From Burhinus oedicnemus (Eukaryota > Chordata > Aves > Charadriiformes > Burhinidae): a stretch of 64,000 nt of DNA. The stretch covers positions 1-64,000 of the forward strand of contig VFFE01007509.1 of the NCBI GenBank assembly GCA_008921705.1, in the 5' to 3' direction. The notes under the pieces were generated by a model. That model did not search any database. It was given only the letters and a program-made list of their open reading frames with translations, and was not told the DNA's origin. Within the stretch, counting starts at the first letter, position 1, and each line of letters starts with the position of its first letter. The position numbers were made by a program, and so were the translations under genes. Shown here one piece after another: positions 23,563 to 36,752 of this stretch.

Positions 23563-26500
23563 CTGCTAAGAAAGTGGTCGGGGGGAAGGGAAGGGAGAAA
23601 CACATATTTCAAGAACTCAGAGTTAGTCCAGAGAAGTTTGGATGCAATTCCTTCCTAGGAATTGCAATTTTTAAAATAAAAATATAGAAAAAGAAATATT
23701 GTCAACATGCACATCATCACAGAGACAAGTCACAGAGGCAGAATGAAGCTATCTGAGGACTCAACAAGCCACCCATTTGGAGGCCTGAAGAGCTGCAGCA
23801 GTGATTCCTCTTCATCCACCCTAACGCTATCACGGCTCTAGTCATGTTAAGGCTATTATGGAAATTTAAACGTCTGCTCTTACAATAACATAAATCCCGT
23901 TCCCAGCAATTCCACACTTGAGGAAATATATCCTGAAGTCATACAACACTAAGTATCTCCCCAACGTACCTCCTTCCTCTCTTCTGAGTCGTACTCAAAA
24001 TCTCGATAGCCTGAACATGTTGCACTGACCTCGCGCTTCATTAATCACCTCCTGTGCACAGACAGGCCACCAAGAGCTAAAAGTATAGATCTGTCAAGTA
24101 GTCCAAGAGTCATTCCTCCTGCCACACCAGAGAGCTCTGCCATCAAGGTCTTGACTCTTCAGAGAGATCCCGGCCTCTACCATGAAAATGCAGACTTGCA
24201 AGGACAGTATGTAGGGCTCTACTAAGAACTTCCTACTGCCATGGTGGAGAAATAAAGGGTCTGCAGAAATGCGCACATGTGTGGATGCTACTTGTCTAGA
24301 CCCGTAAGGGCAACAGAAAAGTGGGATCTGATAGGACACTGGTGGGCTAGGCAGTAAAAGCATGCTGGAGGCCATCTATGTTCACTGGAGAACTATGATG
24401 TTGACCAAGGCAATCTATTGCTCTTGCCTTCAAAATTCAGAAAATAGGGAAGACAATAATTACGAGTGTCCTTGTAAGAAATGGTAGGAAGGGATTTGAT
24501 AATTTTTAGGGCTTATGTCAGGAGCAAGCCCAAACGTAAGCCTTGAAATCTTACAGGAGACCTACAAAGAGCTCATTCAAGTATTTGAACAGTATCTGGC
24601 CAGACAGGACACATTGTCTTGCAAGTCTGGACTGCACTGTCAGAGTCATAGAAATTAGGACTTAGGAAAATTAAAAATAAAGGGAATGAAAAACCTGTCG
24701 TCGTGTATGTCTTTAACCAAATTCTCACGGTATTTCTAAAAATAACCTGGTGAATCATTCAACTAGATCAAGCAGTGTTTCTGCAAGGATTAAGAGCTGC
24801 ACCAAGGAGCAGGACAGCGTGCACATGAAAAGATAGCAAATATCCTTGTGGTCACAAATATTCTCCAGAGCCCACGGTAGAGAAGTACACGCTGACAAAA
24901 TAAAAGGAGTTGGTTTTATGCTCCGTAGGTGCTATTATGAACAAAAATAAGGGAAACTTTTATTAGTTAACAAAATCTCCAATCTCACTTTGACAGCATC
25001 CCCATGGAGATTTCTGTAAAACTGATGAAGGCTACTTTAACTGGAAGACTCTTTTTGCAGTGGTATTACAGAAACTTGCTCGAAGCCATCGCTGGGCTGA
25101 ATATTAACTTTACATAAATTTAACACTACATAAGTTAACAGGAAATTCCCAAAAGATCTGAGAAAAATGGTGTTGCTTTTCTTTTATTTAGTGTCCTAAG
25201 GAAAGAAATTGCAGGTATTTGTTCATCACACGCACATTTCTGCCCACAAAGTTTCATCTTCAGACAAATGGGAGTGTTCCAGGGCTTGCTTTGGTTTTGT
25301 CTACATTTGTGGGGTTTTTTTTAGTGTTCTTTACTGACTCTTGCCATTTAACATCACCTACAAATTTACTTCATGTATTTAAAATATTTTCCTTCTGCTT
25401 TTTTCACGACACCAGTGTGAGCGTGAAGGGAACCTGGTCTGACTCTTCCATAATAAACTTCCTTCAATCAAGGTACTGTTAAATGCTGGCCGTAAAAGAT
25501 GATGCCTTTTTATTGCATTTCAGTTCAGTGTTTCCAGCTACCCTAATTTTACATATTTTCCTGTTAGATTAGAAGACGGTATCTAGTAACAATACTGGAG
25601 GATGAGGCTAAAATAATGGTTTTATTCTGACTAGGACACATGATTAAGGACCATTCTTTTCTACAAATTAAAATAACGGTTACAACAAGGCTGAAGGATT
25701 ACATTTTGTAGCCAGGCTGTCAGACACCAGCAGCTGTTGGTATCCTTCTTTGAAGTACTTTCAAATCTAACCTGCCTGCAGAGACTTGTATCCCTGTGAA
25801 ATTCAGTGGTCTAATAGGAAACTACTGCACAGACTCCATTAAACTATAGTCTAGTTGTGTTTCCATATAGGAATTAGGACTCCCTGTAGCCCAGAGGAAA
25901 GGAAGAAAACCCAAAAAACCCAGAAGAATGAAAGAAAAAAAAGAAAAGGGTATTTTAACAGTCACCTTGTCCACATCAGTGGAAGGTAGACTAGGATAAG
26001 TGATAAAATTCCACTGGATGGTCCGTGTTAGTGCAGTGACTGGTCTGGCTGGAGTTACTTCAGCAGTGGGAGCACAAATACGTGCCACAGACACTCCTAA
26101 CATCTCCCCCTTAATGGCTCCATTAAGTAGGTTTTTCTCTCCGTTACTATTCTAATAAACTGCAAACATTAATAACAGAGTTTAATTTATCTCACTAGCG
26201 TCTCATGACTTTGGGAAAAGATTTAAAGTGAAGATACAACAACGTGTCAAACTCCTCTGAATTAACAGCTCTCTGGGCCTTTCTAACAAGGGGAGAAAAG
26301 GACAGATAGAGACATGAGATTACAGACAGGATGAGAAATAAGGAGCATACAGAAGAGAGGGTGAGATAATTATAAGCAAGATAGGAAAGAAAGAGGAGTC
26401 AATAAATTCAATTTATGAAAAGCACAGAGTGTGCTCAGCCTGAGCACAAGTGCCCAGACTCACCGCCAGGAAATCGGATTAGTTAACTTATTTGGTTTTC

Positions 26501-29290
26501 AATATCTTGGTCTATTCCCTCTAGCAAATTTTCTTCTTTGTTTGTTTCTTGTAGCCAGTGTCAGTTAACTTTTTCATTTCTGGATCTGCTATTTATCCCG
26601 GTCCTCTGCCTGCCAACTAAGCCCAAGTAGTAGGTAATTTTGCAGTATTTTATAACAGGGTTTAGCAGTTATTTCAAAGTAACTGTCTGGACTTCTGGGC
26701 AATCAGCGAGTAAAAATAATTACAATTACAGCTGCAACACATGGAGGATGAGCTATAAAGGACTGATGTTCATTATGAAAAACAATTGTTCCTGCTTGCA
26801 AATATTTCCATCATAAAAGGCTTCTCTTTCTCTGTTATCATAAGAGAGAAACCTCTCTGAATTCTCATCTTGAAGCATGTGTGAAAGCGAATAAGAAGCA
26901 TTTAGGAAACACTTTTAACTACTTGACAGGCTTGGTTGAAGATCTTCAACAAAAAAGGTGTTTAAAAGGGTTCAAAAACCTAACGCTTATATTTATGCAA
27001 TTTCCTTTTCCTGCACCTTCTGAACATGAATTAATTCATCCTCATCATACACTTCTGAAGAAATTCCTATCAGATACAAACTTTAGTTATAGCTTAAACA
27101 CGTATAAGTAATTCTCTAAATTTTCTAGTCACTTTTAAAAATAATATAGAACTATACATAGAGTAAATTAATGTTCCAGAAGATGCAAGCCATGATGAAA
27201 ACCTAGTCCACTACATAACAACCTAGTATTATTCAACGGCCTTTTTCCTAAAATGTCTCAGAAACACCCACAGTCCAGTAACTTCCGACTGGAGTTTGGA
27301 ATACAAAAATCACACTAAGGGAAAACTTAGAAGAAAATATACCCACCAATCATTGTTCATCATAGTAGGAATTAACTAAAAAAAACTGTAAGTCAATTGA
27401 AAGAAAAAAAATCCAGTTCAAAAGGTCACGGGGAACCGTACAGCTTCGAGAAGAAGGGGATGAGCAAAATCCGCGGGCTGGAGCCGTAGCAGCTCCTGTG
27501 CCCAAGGAAGGCACCTGGACAAAGCTGGTTGCACTTCTCATGCTTGGGTGTCTGAGCATGGCTCCACCATCTTCCCAAAATTAATCAAGTGTCAGTAGCT
27601 TTATGAAAGAAAAGGGGATCAGGAGAAATTTTCATGAGCAGGGAGATCTGGTAGGCTGCAGAGGAAAAGAAGGAGCTCAGGAGGTTGGTGCATTAACAAG
27701 TGGGCAGGAGAAACTCCCAAGGCTATACTGAAGAAGATGATTCTGGAAAGGACAGGGTGATCTCACTGACTTTTATATTTTCTCATATGAATCCTCGTTA
27801 AAGTTTTCACTGATGATAACAACATTTAATATCATAAAGGGATTTTAGAGCTGCCTGGACAGCCACACAAATTGTCCTCGTCCTGCACTCTTCAGAGGAC
27901 AACCCTGCTACAGCTGTGAGCTGAGTCTGTCTGCCAGCACTGCCAACCCAGCCAGGCTGCCTCTGCAAAAAGGAGCACGCTAACTGTATAAACCGGGAAT
28001 TAATAATAATAGCACCGCATAAATGTGTTAAGTGCCGTGGACTGAGGAATGGCTTTAGCACTGCCACGCAACCATTGTCTCCTACCAAGTCTTACACAGC
28101 ACTAGACCACGAGCAGTGTCAACTCCGGCGAGATCTTCAGTAATACCAGAGCAAGACTGCACTGGTGTAACAGCTAAAAGGTCACGGTGAATGGTTATAG
28201 TCACAGTCTTACTACTTTTCTGGAGAGGCAGAATTAACACGAGTGAAAATTGTTATCGTTATCAAATACCAGAGGTGCTTGCTGGGTCTCTGCTAACACA
28301 TTCCAGCACGCGTTTTCACATGTTCAAATATTAAATCATAGATTTTATCAGAAATAAAGATCAACAGACTTATTTAAGCACTTTTAACATACGCTACATA
28401 TATGGCCTACAAGCATATTTGCAACTGGTTTCTTTAAGAACACAACAGAGGTCAACGTATGCATCTCTATATTTGAAAGATGTAAGCTGTTGATATAGCA
28501 TCATGTTTAGAAATTTTAGCTTAACTGAAAAATGTATGTATTACTATCATTTTCCCTTATGCTGCGCTAATAAAGCATTAAAGTTTATAACCTACAGCAA
28601 CAACCCATACACTAGGAAATCGGATGAGAGAAGGGCAACACCAGGTAAAGGGCAGTATTAGACTCTCAGAGCACATAACAAAAGAAATCAAGGCTTCCAA
28701 CTGGTGAGCTATCTCGTTTGAGACATCCATTCAGTTCTTATGGAAAGCCATCATACTTATAACAAATAGTACCATGTAGTTTAATCCCCTTGTTTTACTG
28801 CTAAAACTGCAGATAGAAGGAAGCATCTGCCAACAGCGATAGCTACTACCCTAAACAAGAGCTTCCCAAGGGAAGAGACGGAAACCCTAGCATTTGAATA
28901 AATTGAAAGCGGACTCCACAGAGCTTGTGAGAACATACGTAGTGGGAACAGTGCTGCTTTAGCATGTCAGAAGGACTAATTGGATAATCTGATAGTCTTC
29001 CTCTCTTCTTCATTCCATCATTAATTCGATGGCGATAGAAGAGGGTAGATTTAGATTAGATCTCAGGAAGAAATTCTTTACTGTGAGGGTGGTAGGGCAC
29101 TGGAACAGGTTGCCCAAGAAGTTGTGGCTGCCCCATCCCTGGAGGTGTTCAAGGCCAGGTTGGACGGGGCTTTGAGCAACCTGGTCTAATAGGAGGTGTC
29201 CTTGCCCATGGCAGGGGGGTTGGAACTAGATGGTCTTTAAGGTCCCTTCCAACCTAACCCATTCTGTGATTCTATGATTTCTACACCCAC
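23563..29290 (-). other. CHCHD3: CHCHD3 last intron (5.7 kb)
   Basis: Intron between the CHCH-domain exon and the terminal exon. Donor is GTGGGT at 29285-29290, acceptor TTTCTTAGCAG at 23563-23573. It is AT-rich, non-coding DNA. The only interspersed repeat I recognise is the CR1 at 29036-29278, right at the donor end. A GC-richer patch at about 27420-27560 and another at 27840-27980 carry open frames, but I recognise no product in them. Confidence 0.85.
29036..29278 (+). mobile_element. CR1 LINE fragment abutting a CHCHD3 splice donor
   Basis: About 243 bp of CR1 3' end in plus orientation: GAAGAGGGTAGATTTAGATT, GGAAGAAATTCTTTACTG, GTTCAAGGCCAGG, GGTTGGAACTAGATGG, and the ATTCTGTGATTCTATG tail. 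It is antisense to CHCHD3. The tail ends about ten bases from the exon-intron border at 29290/29291, so the CR1 occupies the very start of the last intron while leaving the GTGGGT donor intact. Same subfamily as the copy at 46327-46566. Confidence 0.95.
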
Positions 29291-29426
29291 CTGTTTGGCA
29301 TGATTGACACAATGCAGGTACTGGCTAGCCAGGGCAGAGCAGCTGAGGGTCTCCTGAGCGTGTTGCCGATAACATTGTAGAATTTTATCCTGCAGATCAG
29401 CGCAGATTGGGTGAGACTCATATCGC
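29291..29426 (-). CDS. CHCHD3: CHCHD3 exon encoding the twin CX9C CHCH domain
   Basis: A 136-nt coding exon on the minus strand, with acceptor CTTTCCCCAG and donor GTGGGT. One base completes the preceding lysine codon, and 45 whole codons follow, running from RYESHPICADLQ to HCVNHAKQ. The four cysteines form two CX9C motifs: C-ADLQDKILQ-C and C-SALASQYLH-C, with ten residues between the motifs. In the family these form two disulphides, introduced by the MIA40/CHCHD4 relay, that hold a helix hairpin in the intermembrane space and are needed for import. All four are intact. The exon ends in phase 0 after CAG (Q). In frame 1 the second complete codon after the acceptor is ATA and the third is TGA, so only this phase works. 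A CR1 element begins about ten bases beyond the donor. Confidence 0.96.
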
Positions 29427-32400
29427 CTGGGGAAAGAGAAAAGAATGTTTTGATTGCCTTCTCAAAAAAATTTGAGGAAAGATGCAACTCTTTTTAGAAT
29501 TCTTTTGTTAAAGAAGTAAACTAAATAATAGAAGTGAAGGAAAAGACTTTAAATTTATAAAAGAAGGCTGTTTCTAAAGCTATTTGGGCTGTAAAGTGAG
29601 TAAAATCAGATGCAATTATCAACCTGAGCTGCAGAAATCTGGCTATTAGGACCACAAGCATCCTCTTGATCCAGTACTCAGGTGCCAGCTGGCAGAGAAA
29701 ATTAACATTCAACTTCCTATGGGCACACGTCTTTAAGCGAAGATCCCAGCAATGACAAAGCACGTCTGATCTCACCTACGTTAGAAAACCAGTCACAGAA
29801 CCACAGGAGAGCTTCATCACTGCACAGTCCTATGACCATATAATCTCGCTACTTATTAAATATTGCTCCTGCATGAAAGTGAAATCACCCATTGGGTTGA
29901 CCTCAAAAATATAAAAATCCTGCTACCACCAGCAAATTACAGAACCTACTTTTGCTGATCTGATGATAGCCTCTATTTTTGGCACATCCTCCTTCCCATC
30001 ACCTCAATTCTAATCCTGATGCCAGATGTGCAAGTTATTTAGAAACTCTGTCTATTTTCTTTACTGTATGGATTCATCACTCTTGCCATCTTTTTGGCTG
30101 GTGCAATACACTTTTTGCCTTCAACAGAAGCCAAAGGAATGGAAGCTTCTTTAGTTTGTCCTGCAAAATCCAACCTCTTTTGGACAAAAATCCTGTCATT
30201 TGCATTAATCTATAAAATGTTATCCACACTGATAGTGCCACAGAATTAAAATGGGAATACAAAATTTTCCTATTTCAAAAGTAAGGAGGTTGGCGAAGTG
30301 TTTCAGAGATGAAATATCCATTGAAATTTTAAGCTAACTGGACATTTACTTTATAAACAGTTTTTAAAGTACTCATTTCTATGAGACAATCAAATCACAG
30401 CTGAACACCTTTCACACCAAAGATAAAATATTTCAATGGTAGAAAAAAACCCATGAAAATTTAGAAAAACATTTACAGTTCCTATGCCTTGAAAACAACC
30501 ACCTGCTTTACACCTGCGAACTGTATACTTAACGCACCTTCCCATTTACCCTACCAGGAATGCCCGACAGCGGCTGCTCTAACATCCATTCCAGCCCATG
30601 CTGGGTTTAGTTCAATAAGGTCATAAAAAAAAAAAAAGAGACTCATCAGCCACGGTATCCTCAGATGAATATTCTCTTCCTTCTTATTTTGCTGATTGGC
30701 CAAGGCAGATCTCTGTTTCACTACAGTAAGAAAGTGAAATGCGAAGCACAATGCTGTTCCTTAGGGGAATTGACTTCTTGGCAATCACTCAGAATGTCGT
30801 ACCAATATATATACCTATATAAAACATCCCTCTTACTCTTTTCATTCATTACTGTACATCTGTGAAATGCCTGGAACAGAATTTAAATGCAGTCCCAGGT
30901 GCTTACGTACTTTATGATCTGAAAGTTCAAACTTCTGTAGACTCTTACGGATGAGGATTTTCCCTTAATCCCCCCTCTGCTGATATCAGCAAGCACTTCA
31001 AAAGCGCGTTAGGCATCAAAATGTACGACCATAAACTGCTGCACGCCGACTGATTATGGCAAGGTCTGTATCGGGATGGAGTACGAGAGGGAGCACCGCG
31101 TACGCTCTTTGTAGACGTAAGACTCACAGTGGTGGTGATTTAGGTCCAACTAAACCAGAGCTCATTTTAAATGCCTGAAACCCTGGTCTGGGTTGATAAA
31201 CCAATACAATAGACCATGAGTTAACAAAAAATACACACAGTAAACCTATCTGCGCCTGTATTCACAAGTGATTTTAAAGCGACTTCTCATATAAAGGTGA
31301 AGAGCAAAGGAAATGGGCTGCTGTTCACTCACTACATAAATTCTGTAAATGTATTTAAAGCCATTCCAGCGGGGGTACTCCAACCCGTATTAAGGAGCTT
31401 TTTTGATTGCTTTTTTCCCTGAGCCATGCCATTAGCGACCATTCGAAGTCGATGTATTATCCCTTACTTGAATGCTTCAACGGACTCTACGTTGCCGACA
31501 GTACCGGAGCCCTCTAAGACACGTCATCTCCTGCCCCACAGCGACTTGTTTTCACACTATGCCTTTTCCCTGGTGATTTTTCAAAGCACTGCCTGTCCTT
31601 CCAGGCACTGCAGACCCAGTGCAGCTCAATGCGAACACGGCCACTTCCTTCAAGTCAACAAAGTCCATTTTCTTGGATTAATCTGCTGAAGGAGAGCACC
31701 GTCTCCGTATTGATCTGCTGTGCTTGTTACGCTACCCTAATGCACTATTTGCACTTTTGGGAAAATGTTAAATGAGATTACTGTCTAACATGAGATGGCC
31801 ATAAACCACGTGCTGCAGGATCTCCCATTCAGGAAAGAAGGTTGCAGTGTCCATTATGGTAACTCCACCGCAGGGTTTGTGATTGATTTCTGTTTGGTGA
31901 TGGGTGACAGGACTCTCAGATGGACCGTCAGAAACAGCCAACAGCAAGGAAACTCCTCAAAAGGGAAACGAAATATCCCCCTAGCAGAGAAATTCTCTAA
32001 AGTTCCTATAAATAAGGGTCATTTTACAGAAGCATTTAAAGGTCCGTGGGGCTTGACTGAAGAAAAAGCTTCTAAGAGAAGGTAAACGGTGCAAAACCGG
32101 TAATTATGTGGAATCTATAGTGAAAACGTGGAGGTTTTAAATACTTGAACGGATAAAGCAACCTGGTGTGGTCCCAGAGCTGACCCTGCTTCGAGCAGGA
32201 GGTCCCTTCCCTGAACTATCCCGCGTCCTGAGAGAGAGATCTGTATTTTGGGACGTGTGGCAGGGGAAGCGTCCCATCATTTTATTTATTCCTTTATGTA
32301 TTTAATCACTTGGGAATGTCACAACTAAACTGAAGGAAAAATATATACCGTACTAGTGACCCCGGATTGCCAGGGAACCCTGACAGATCTCCATCTCCGT

Positions 32401-33324
32401 TCAGTGCAACTCAGTAACTACTTTACAGAATCAACACACATGAAATCTAAAATGCCTTTCTTAGCAAAAGTCAATACGAACCGCAGTCTGATCTGCACCG
32501 TGCGCCACATGGCACGCTAGTAACGACGTGTTTTTATTAAGTTTACAATTACTTGATCTGCTTTCGCTTTCCCAGCTGCTCCTCAAGCACCTCACACGCG
32601 AGCAGAATATTTCTGTGGGCTGGAATAAACCTCCGAGGGAGCCGCGCACCCACCTTTTCCATCAAGCTGATGCATCGCAATCTCATAAAGGTAATAGGAT
32701 GAAGACACAAAAGAAAATGAGAGAGAGTTTTGAAAAGAAATATTCTATGCTAAAGCATGAAGAGAAAATTTAATGAAGGTAACTTTGTAGTCATCGAGCG
32801 TCTCTCAAAGAGCATAGCTTATTGTACTCCTGGGGGCGCCGAGAAAGGAGCCCCTTCATGGCATTCAAACAAAATGTCTACTAAAGAGGAAATTTGAAAT
32901 CACCACGGTAAGCTTTACAAGTTTTGTGATAAAACTGACATTCTGACTGAAGGAATCTGAATCGCTGATGAGTTTCCAACTGTGCAGGTATCTGGCATAA
33001 TCCCACCAGATCAGGACTTCGGGCAATTGTCATAAAGTATGGGGAAAAAAATAGCAACAAAAAATCAGCACGCATTACGAAAAATAGTGCCATTAGATGG
33101 CCAGAAGTATCCAGGGCTCAATTTTATTCCTCATTAAAACGCTGACACCTACCAAAAGCATGTGCTTTTATTTGTGCAACCCTTGGCATCTAAGGCTACC
33201 TCTGCACTACTAAATAAAACACACCAGAGACGATCCTCTGGGTCGCGGCCAAGCAGCACGATACAGCACAACCTGCAGCTCTTAAGTGTAAAATCCTGCC
33301 TTCCCCTCCAAACAAGCAGCTCAG

Positions 33325-33403
33325 CACATCCACATCCACATCCACGTCCACGTCCACGTCCACATCCACGCCCACATCCACATCCACGTCCACATCCACA
33401 TCC
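33325..33403. repeat. (CCACRT)n hexamer satellite
   Basis: About thirteen units of CCACAT or CCACGT, with one CCACGCCC interruption, about 79 bp. The hexamer makes Asp-Val or His-Pro/Arg-Pro dipeptide runs in overlapping frames on the two strands, which explains the long but unsupported open frames at 33149-33733. Confidence 0.92.
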
Positions 33404-33737
33404 CAACTGGAGACAGTCCCTCACATGTGCTTTCCCCCCATCATGCCCAGCCATTGTCCAGGGAAGTGTTAGCTCTAAAACAAAACCCTCTAAATGAACA
33501 TGCTGCTCATTAAACCCAAAGCACCAGCACAGGAGAGCAGTGGAGACGATGTCCTGACCTCTTTTATTTACTCCTTCTGATGTAGGAGAGGAGCCGCGCT
33601 GTGACCAGACCCCAGCTGCGCTAGGGAGCATGCAACGGGAAAAAAAAAAGGATGTTTCTTTTCTCAACGTGTTTGTAATACACACAAAGATAAGAAACAA
33701 CAAATTGATGGTGAAGCAAGGAAACTGAGGCAATCTG

Positions 33738-33922
33738 TACTCTCACAATAATACATATATATACACATTCCCACAATAATACCTATAATATATATTATAT
33801 ATATTATGTGAGAGTATATATACACACAAAAATATACCCTCTCATGATAATATATATTTTTTAGATATATATCTAGTGAGAGTATATATATATATATAAT
33901 ATATATACACACACAGACACTG
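33738..33922. repeat. AT-rich microsatellite with nested inverted repeats
   Basis: A (TA)n-rich tract with CTCTCA and GTGAGAG blocks alternating in orientation. TACTCTCACA at 33738-33747 pairs perfectly with TGTGAGAGTA at 33807-33816. A second, less perfect pair (CCCTCTCA near 33837 and GTGAGAGTA near 33877) surrounds a 14-bp palindrome TAGATATATATCTA at about 33862-33875. Ends in a short (CA)n near 33910. Confidence 0.8.
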
Positions 33923-36184
33923 AGCAACAGATTTCAAGTGCAACCAAAAGGACTTTTAGAGGGATTTGTGGGAAGTTAATCAATCAACGTTGTCTACGCC
34001 TAGCAGAAATTCCGTCTGAGAAACAGCGGAACCTGTTGCTTGTTTAGAAAGCGGATGAATGAGGGATGGACGGCGGTGTCAGGAGTGGTCCAGAGAGAAA
34101 GTACATACGGGAATTGGAAACAGCAGGGAAGCAGAAATGGGACACGCAGGGCTGCAAAAGCGAAGGCGTGTGACTTGCACGGGATAACATCGATGGGGAA
34201 GCCAGTGGCAGGATGAAAGGAGATGATGTGGATCCAGGGTCGGAAATTATCTGCAGCACTGCTTTCAACAGACATCACCAGGGCAAGATTTCCCTTTTCA
34301 CGGCCAGGGGGCAAACAAAAATAATTAAAAAACCCCATAAAAATGTGTCGGTAACTGGTAGCCTGAGCTGTGATGCATTTAGCTGAGCAGATGGACAAGA
34401 AAGGCCAGCTTTGAGATATTTTGCATAAAGAGTTGGCAAGAGCGAAACGTAAGCCCAGCTGAGAAGACCCAGAGAGCAGGTCAGCTCAAAGATGAAGTGT
34501 AAGCGACAAGTCTGAAACAGCAGCAAGACAGTGGTATTTTCCATCCTGACACAAAAAGGTGGTGGTGCGGGGGTTATTCTCTTTTTAAGGTTACCTCATC
34601 CGAAACGAGCCACTTCCACCAGCATCTCTGCTGAGTGAATCTGCAGGACTTGTTTATAGTATAGAAAGGAGTTGGAAAACAGGGAACGGGGGGAAAAGAC
34701 AAAAGGCCATATGGTAATGAAGGTCCTTACTGCTGCACCATTATTTTTAGTTTTTAATTTACTCTTTATATTAAATTACTTTTAAAAATCATCTTCGCAC
34801 ATTAAGTAGGTGATGACTCGAAAGTGCATTATGAAACGTGTAAAGCACAAACCAAATGGTTATGTTCTTCTAAAAATCGTTTGGAAGTAATACCACAGCT
34901 CTGATTTCTGAATATCTACAACTGATGTTATGAAGCAGTCCGTAATCAAACTGTGCCCACACAGAGCCCTCAAAATTTCCGTGTGGGAAGTGCTGCCAGC
35001 AAAAGATCAAGTACTGTAGAGTTGATTCTTGCTTTTATTTACACTTTACTACATAGTGTGACTTTTCCAAAAGGTGTAAAAGAATTTGCCTAACGAACGA
35101 TGAAATGGTGGAAGAGGACCACGGTTGTTTCTGCTCTACAATTGGGAATGATAAATGCGTGTAGTAATACTAAAGAAATGACTTATGCAGAAGTCGGCAT
35201 ACAACTTACTCCGTCTGCTGATATATGGATCTTTTGTGCCACTAGTGATCAGCTCCTGTGTTATTATTGCCCATGTTATTTTTAGACTCTTTTGCCTAAA
35301 ATCCCAGCACTGACAAAAGCAGAGACAAATGTTTGTCATCCTCTCATTTATTTCACCCCTCACCTAGCCTTCTTAAAAGCAAATAAAAAGCTATTTCAAA
35401 CATTCTGACCTTTGAAATTTAGGGACGGAGATGAGAAGAGGAGCCAAGACACATTCCAGCATATTCACACACACACGCTGCTTGAGAAGAGACATTTAAT
35501 TATGTCTAGAGAGTACTAAGTCAAGTTCAATATGTTGACAAAAACCTAGTTTAACAATGACGACTGGCAGATAGTACCATTGACCTTTTTAGATGCTTTT
35601 TTTTTTAACCTACTGAATGTTTCCCACCTGGTAAAACACCTGGTATGTTGGTGGGATATCGGTTCCGCTTTTAGCATAAGCGAAGTGGAAACCATTCCTT
35701 GTATTGCAAGAACTTCTTTGTTGCATACAGGGAGGGAAGAGCATCTCTCTAAGATTAACAGAGAGAATTTACGATCTCAAATCTGGCAAAGCACATAAAT
35801 ATGAGCAGAACTTCAAGCAGTGAGTAATTCCACATTTGCATGTGCAAAGTTATGCACATTCTTAAACCCCTTGTTGGGCTGGGACTTACAACAGGAAGAA
35901 ATTAGGATGAGGATCAGAAAAGATTTCCTGGTTGTGAATCCTAATTCGATCGACGAACTAGTTGCCAAGGTAAGTCTTCAGACTCTGAGGACTTTGCATT
36001 AGGACTAGATCTCTTCAGCCTGGTGAAAGACAAGTGCAAGGGAACTTGAGATGGATCTATGAAATCATCAAGGGCATTCGGTAGAGAGGCAGCCAGTGAG
36101 GTTTTCTAGCAGAAGATTTACAACAAAAAAATAATTCAAGCCTCTTCCAAATAACACCTAATGAAAAGCTGGTACTCACTGCTC

Positions 36185-36752
36185 GGGGTTATTGCCCCTC
36201 TGCTCCGCTCTGCTCTGGGGAGACCCCCCTGCAGTGCTGCCTCCAGCGCTGGGGCCTCAGCACAGGAGAGACATGGACCTGCTGGAGCGGGGCCAGAGGA
36301 GGCCACCGAGAAGATGCCAGGGCTGGAGCCCCTCTGCTGGGAGGCCAGGCTGGGAGAGTTGGGGGTGTTCAGCCCGGAGAAGAGAAGGCTCCAGGCAGAC
36401 CTTACAGCTCCCTCCAATACCTAAAGGGGCTCCAGGAAAGATGGGGACAAATCTTTTAGCAGGGCCTGTTGTGATAGGACAAGGGGTGATGGCTTTAAAC
36501 TAAAAGAGGGAAGATTCAGACTAGACACAAGGAAGACATTTTTTACGCTGAGGCTGGTGAAACACGGGCCCAGGTTGCCCAGAGAGGTGGGAGATGCCTC
36601 ATCCCTGGAAACATTCCAGGTCAGGTTGGATGGAGCTCTGAGCAACCTGATCTAGTTGAAGATGTCCCTGCTCATGGCAGGGGGCTTGGACTAGATGGTC
36701 TTTAAAGGTCCCTTCCAACCCAAACCATTCTGTGATTCTATGATGATTCTAT
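36185..36752 (+). mobile_element. CR1 LINE fragment with end of ORF2 and 3' UTR
   Basis: About 570 bp in plus orientation. It begins in the degraded end of the reverse-transcriptase frame (GACATGGACCTGCTGGAGCG, GAGGCCAGGCTGGGAGAGTT), continues through CTAAAGGGGCTCCAGG and the 3' UTR (GATAGGACAAGGGGTGATGG, CATCCCTGGAAACATTCC), and ends in a tail with ATTCTGTGATTCTATG and a duplicated GATTCTAT. The frame is broken by indels. The distal ~300 bp is roughly 95% identical to the inverted copy at 40804-41101. Confidence 0.95.

Noticed and set aside
33149..33733. Open frame of 194 codons with Cys-Gly-Arg repeats
   Set aside because: The repeat is a reading of the (CCACRT)n satellite. The frame exists because the hexamer contains no stop.
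36161..36503. Alanine/proline-rich open frames
   Set aside because: They lie within the CR1 copy at 36185-36752 and are not in its ORF2 frame throughout.
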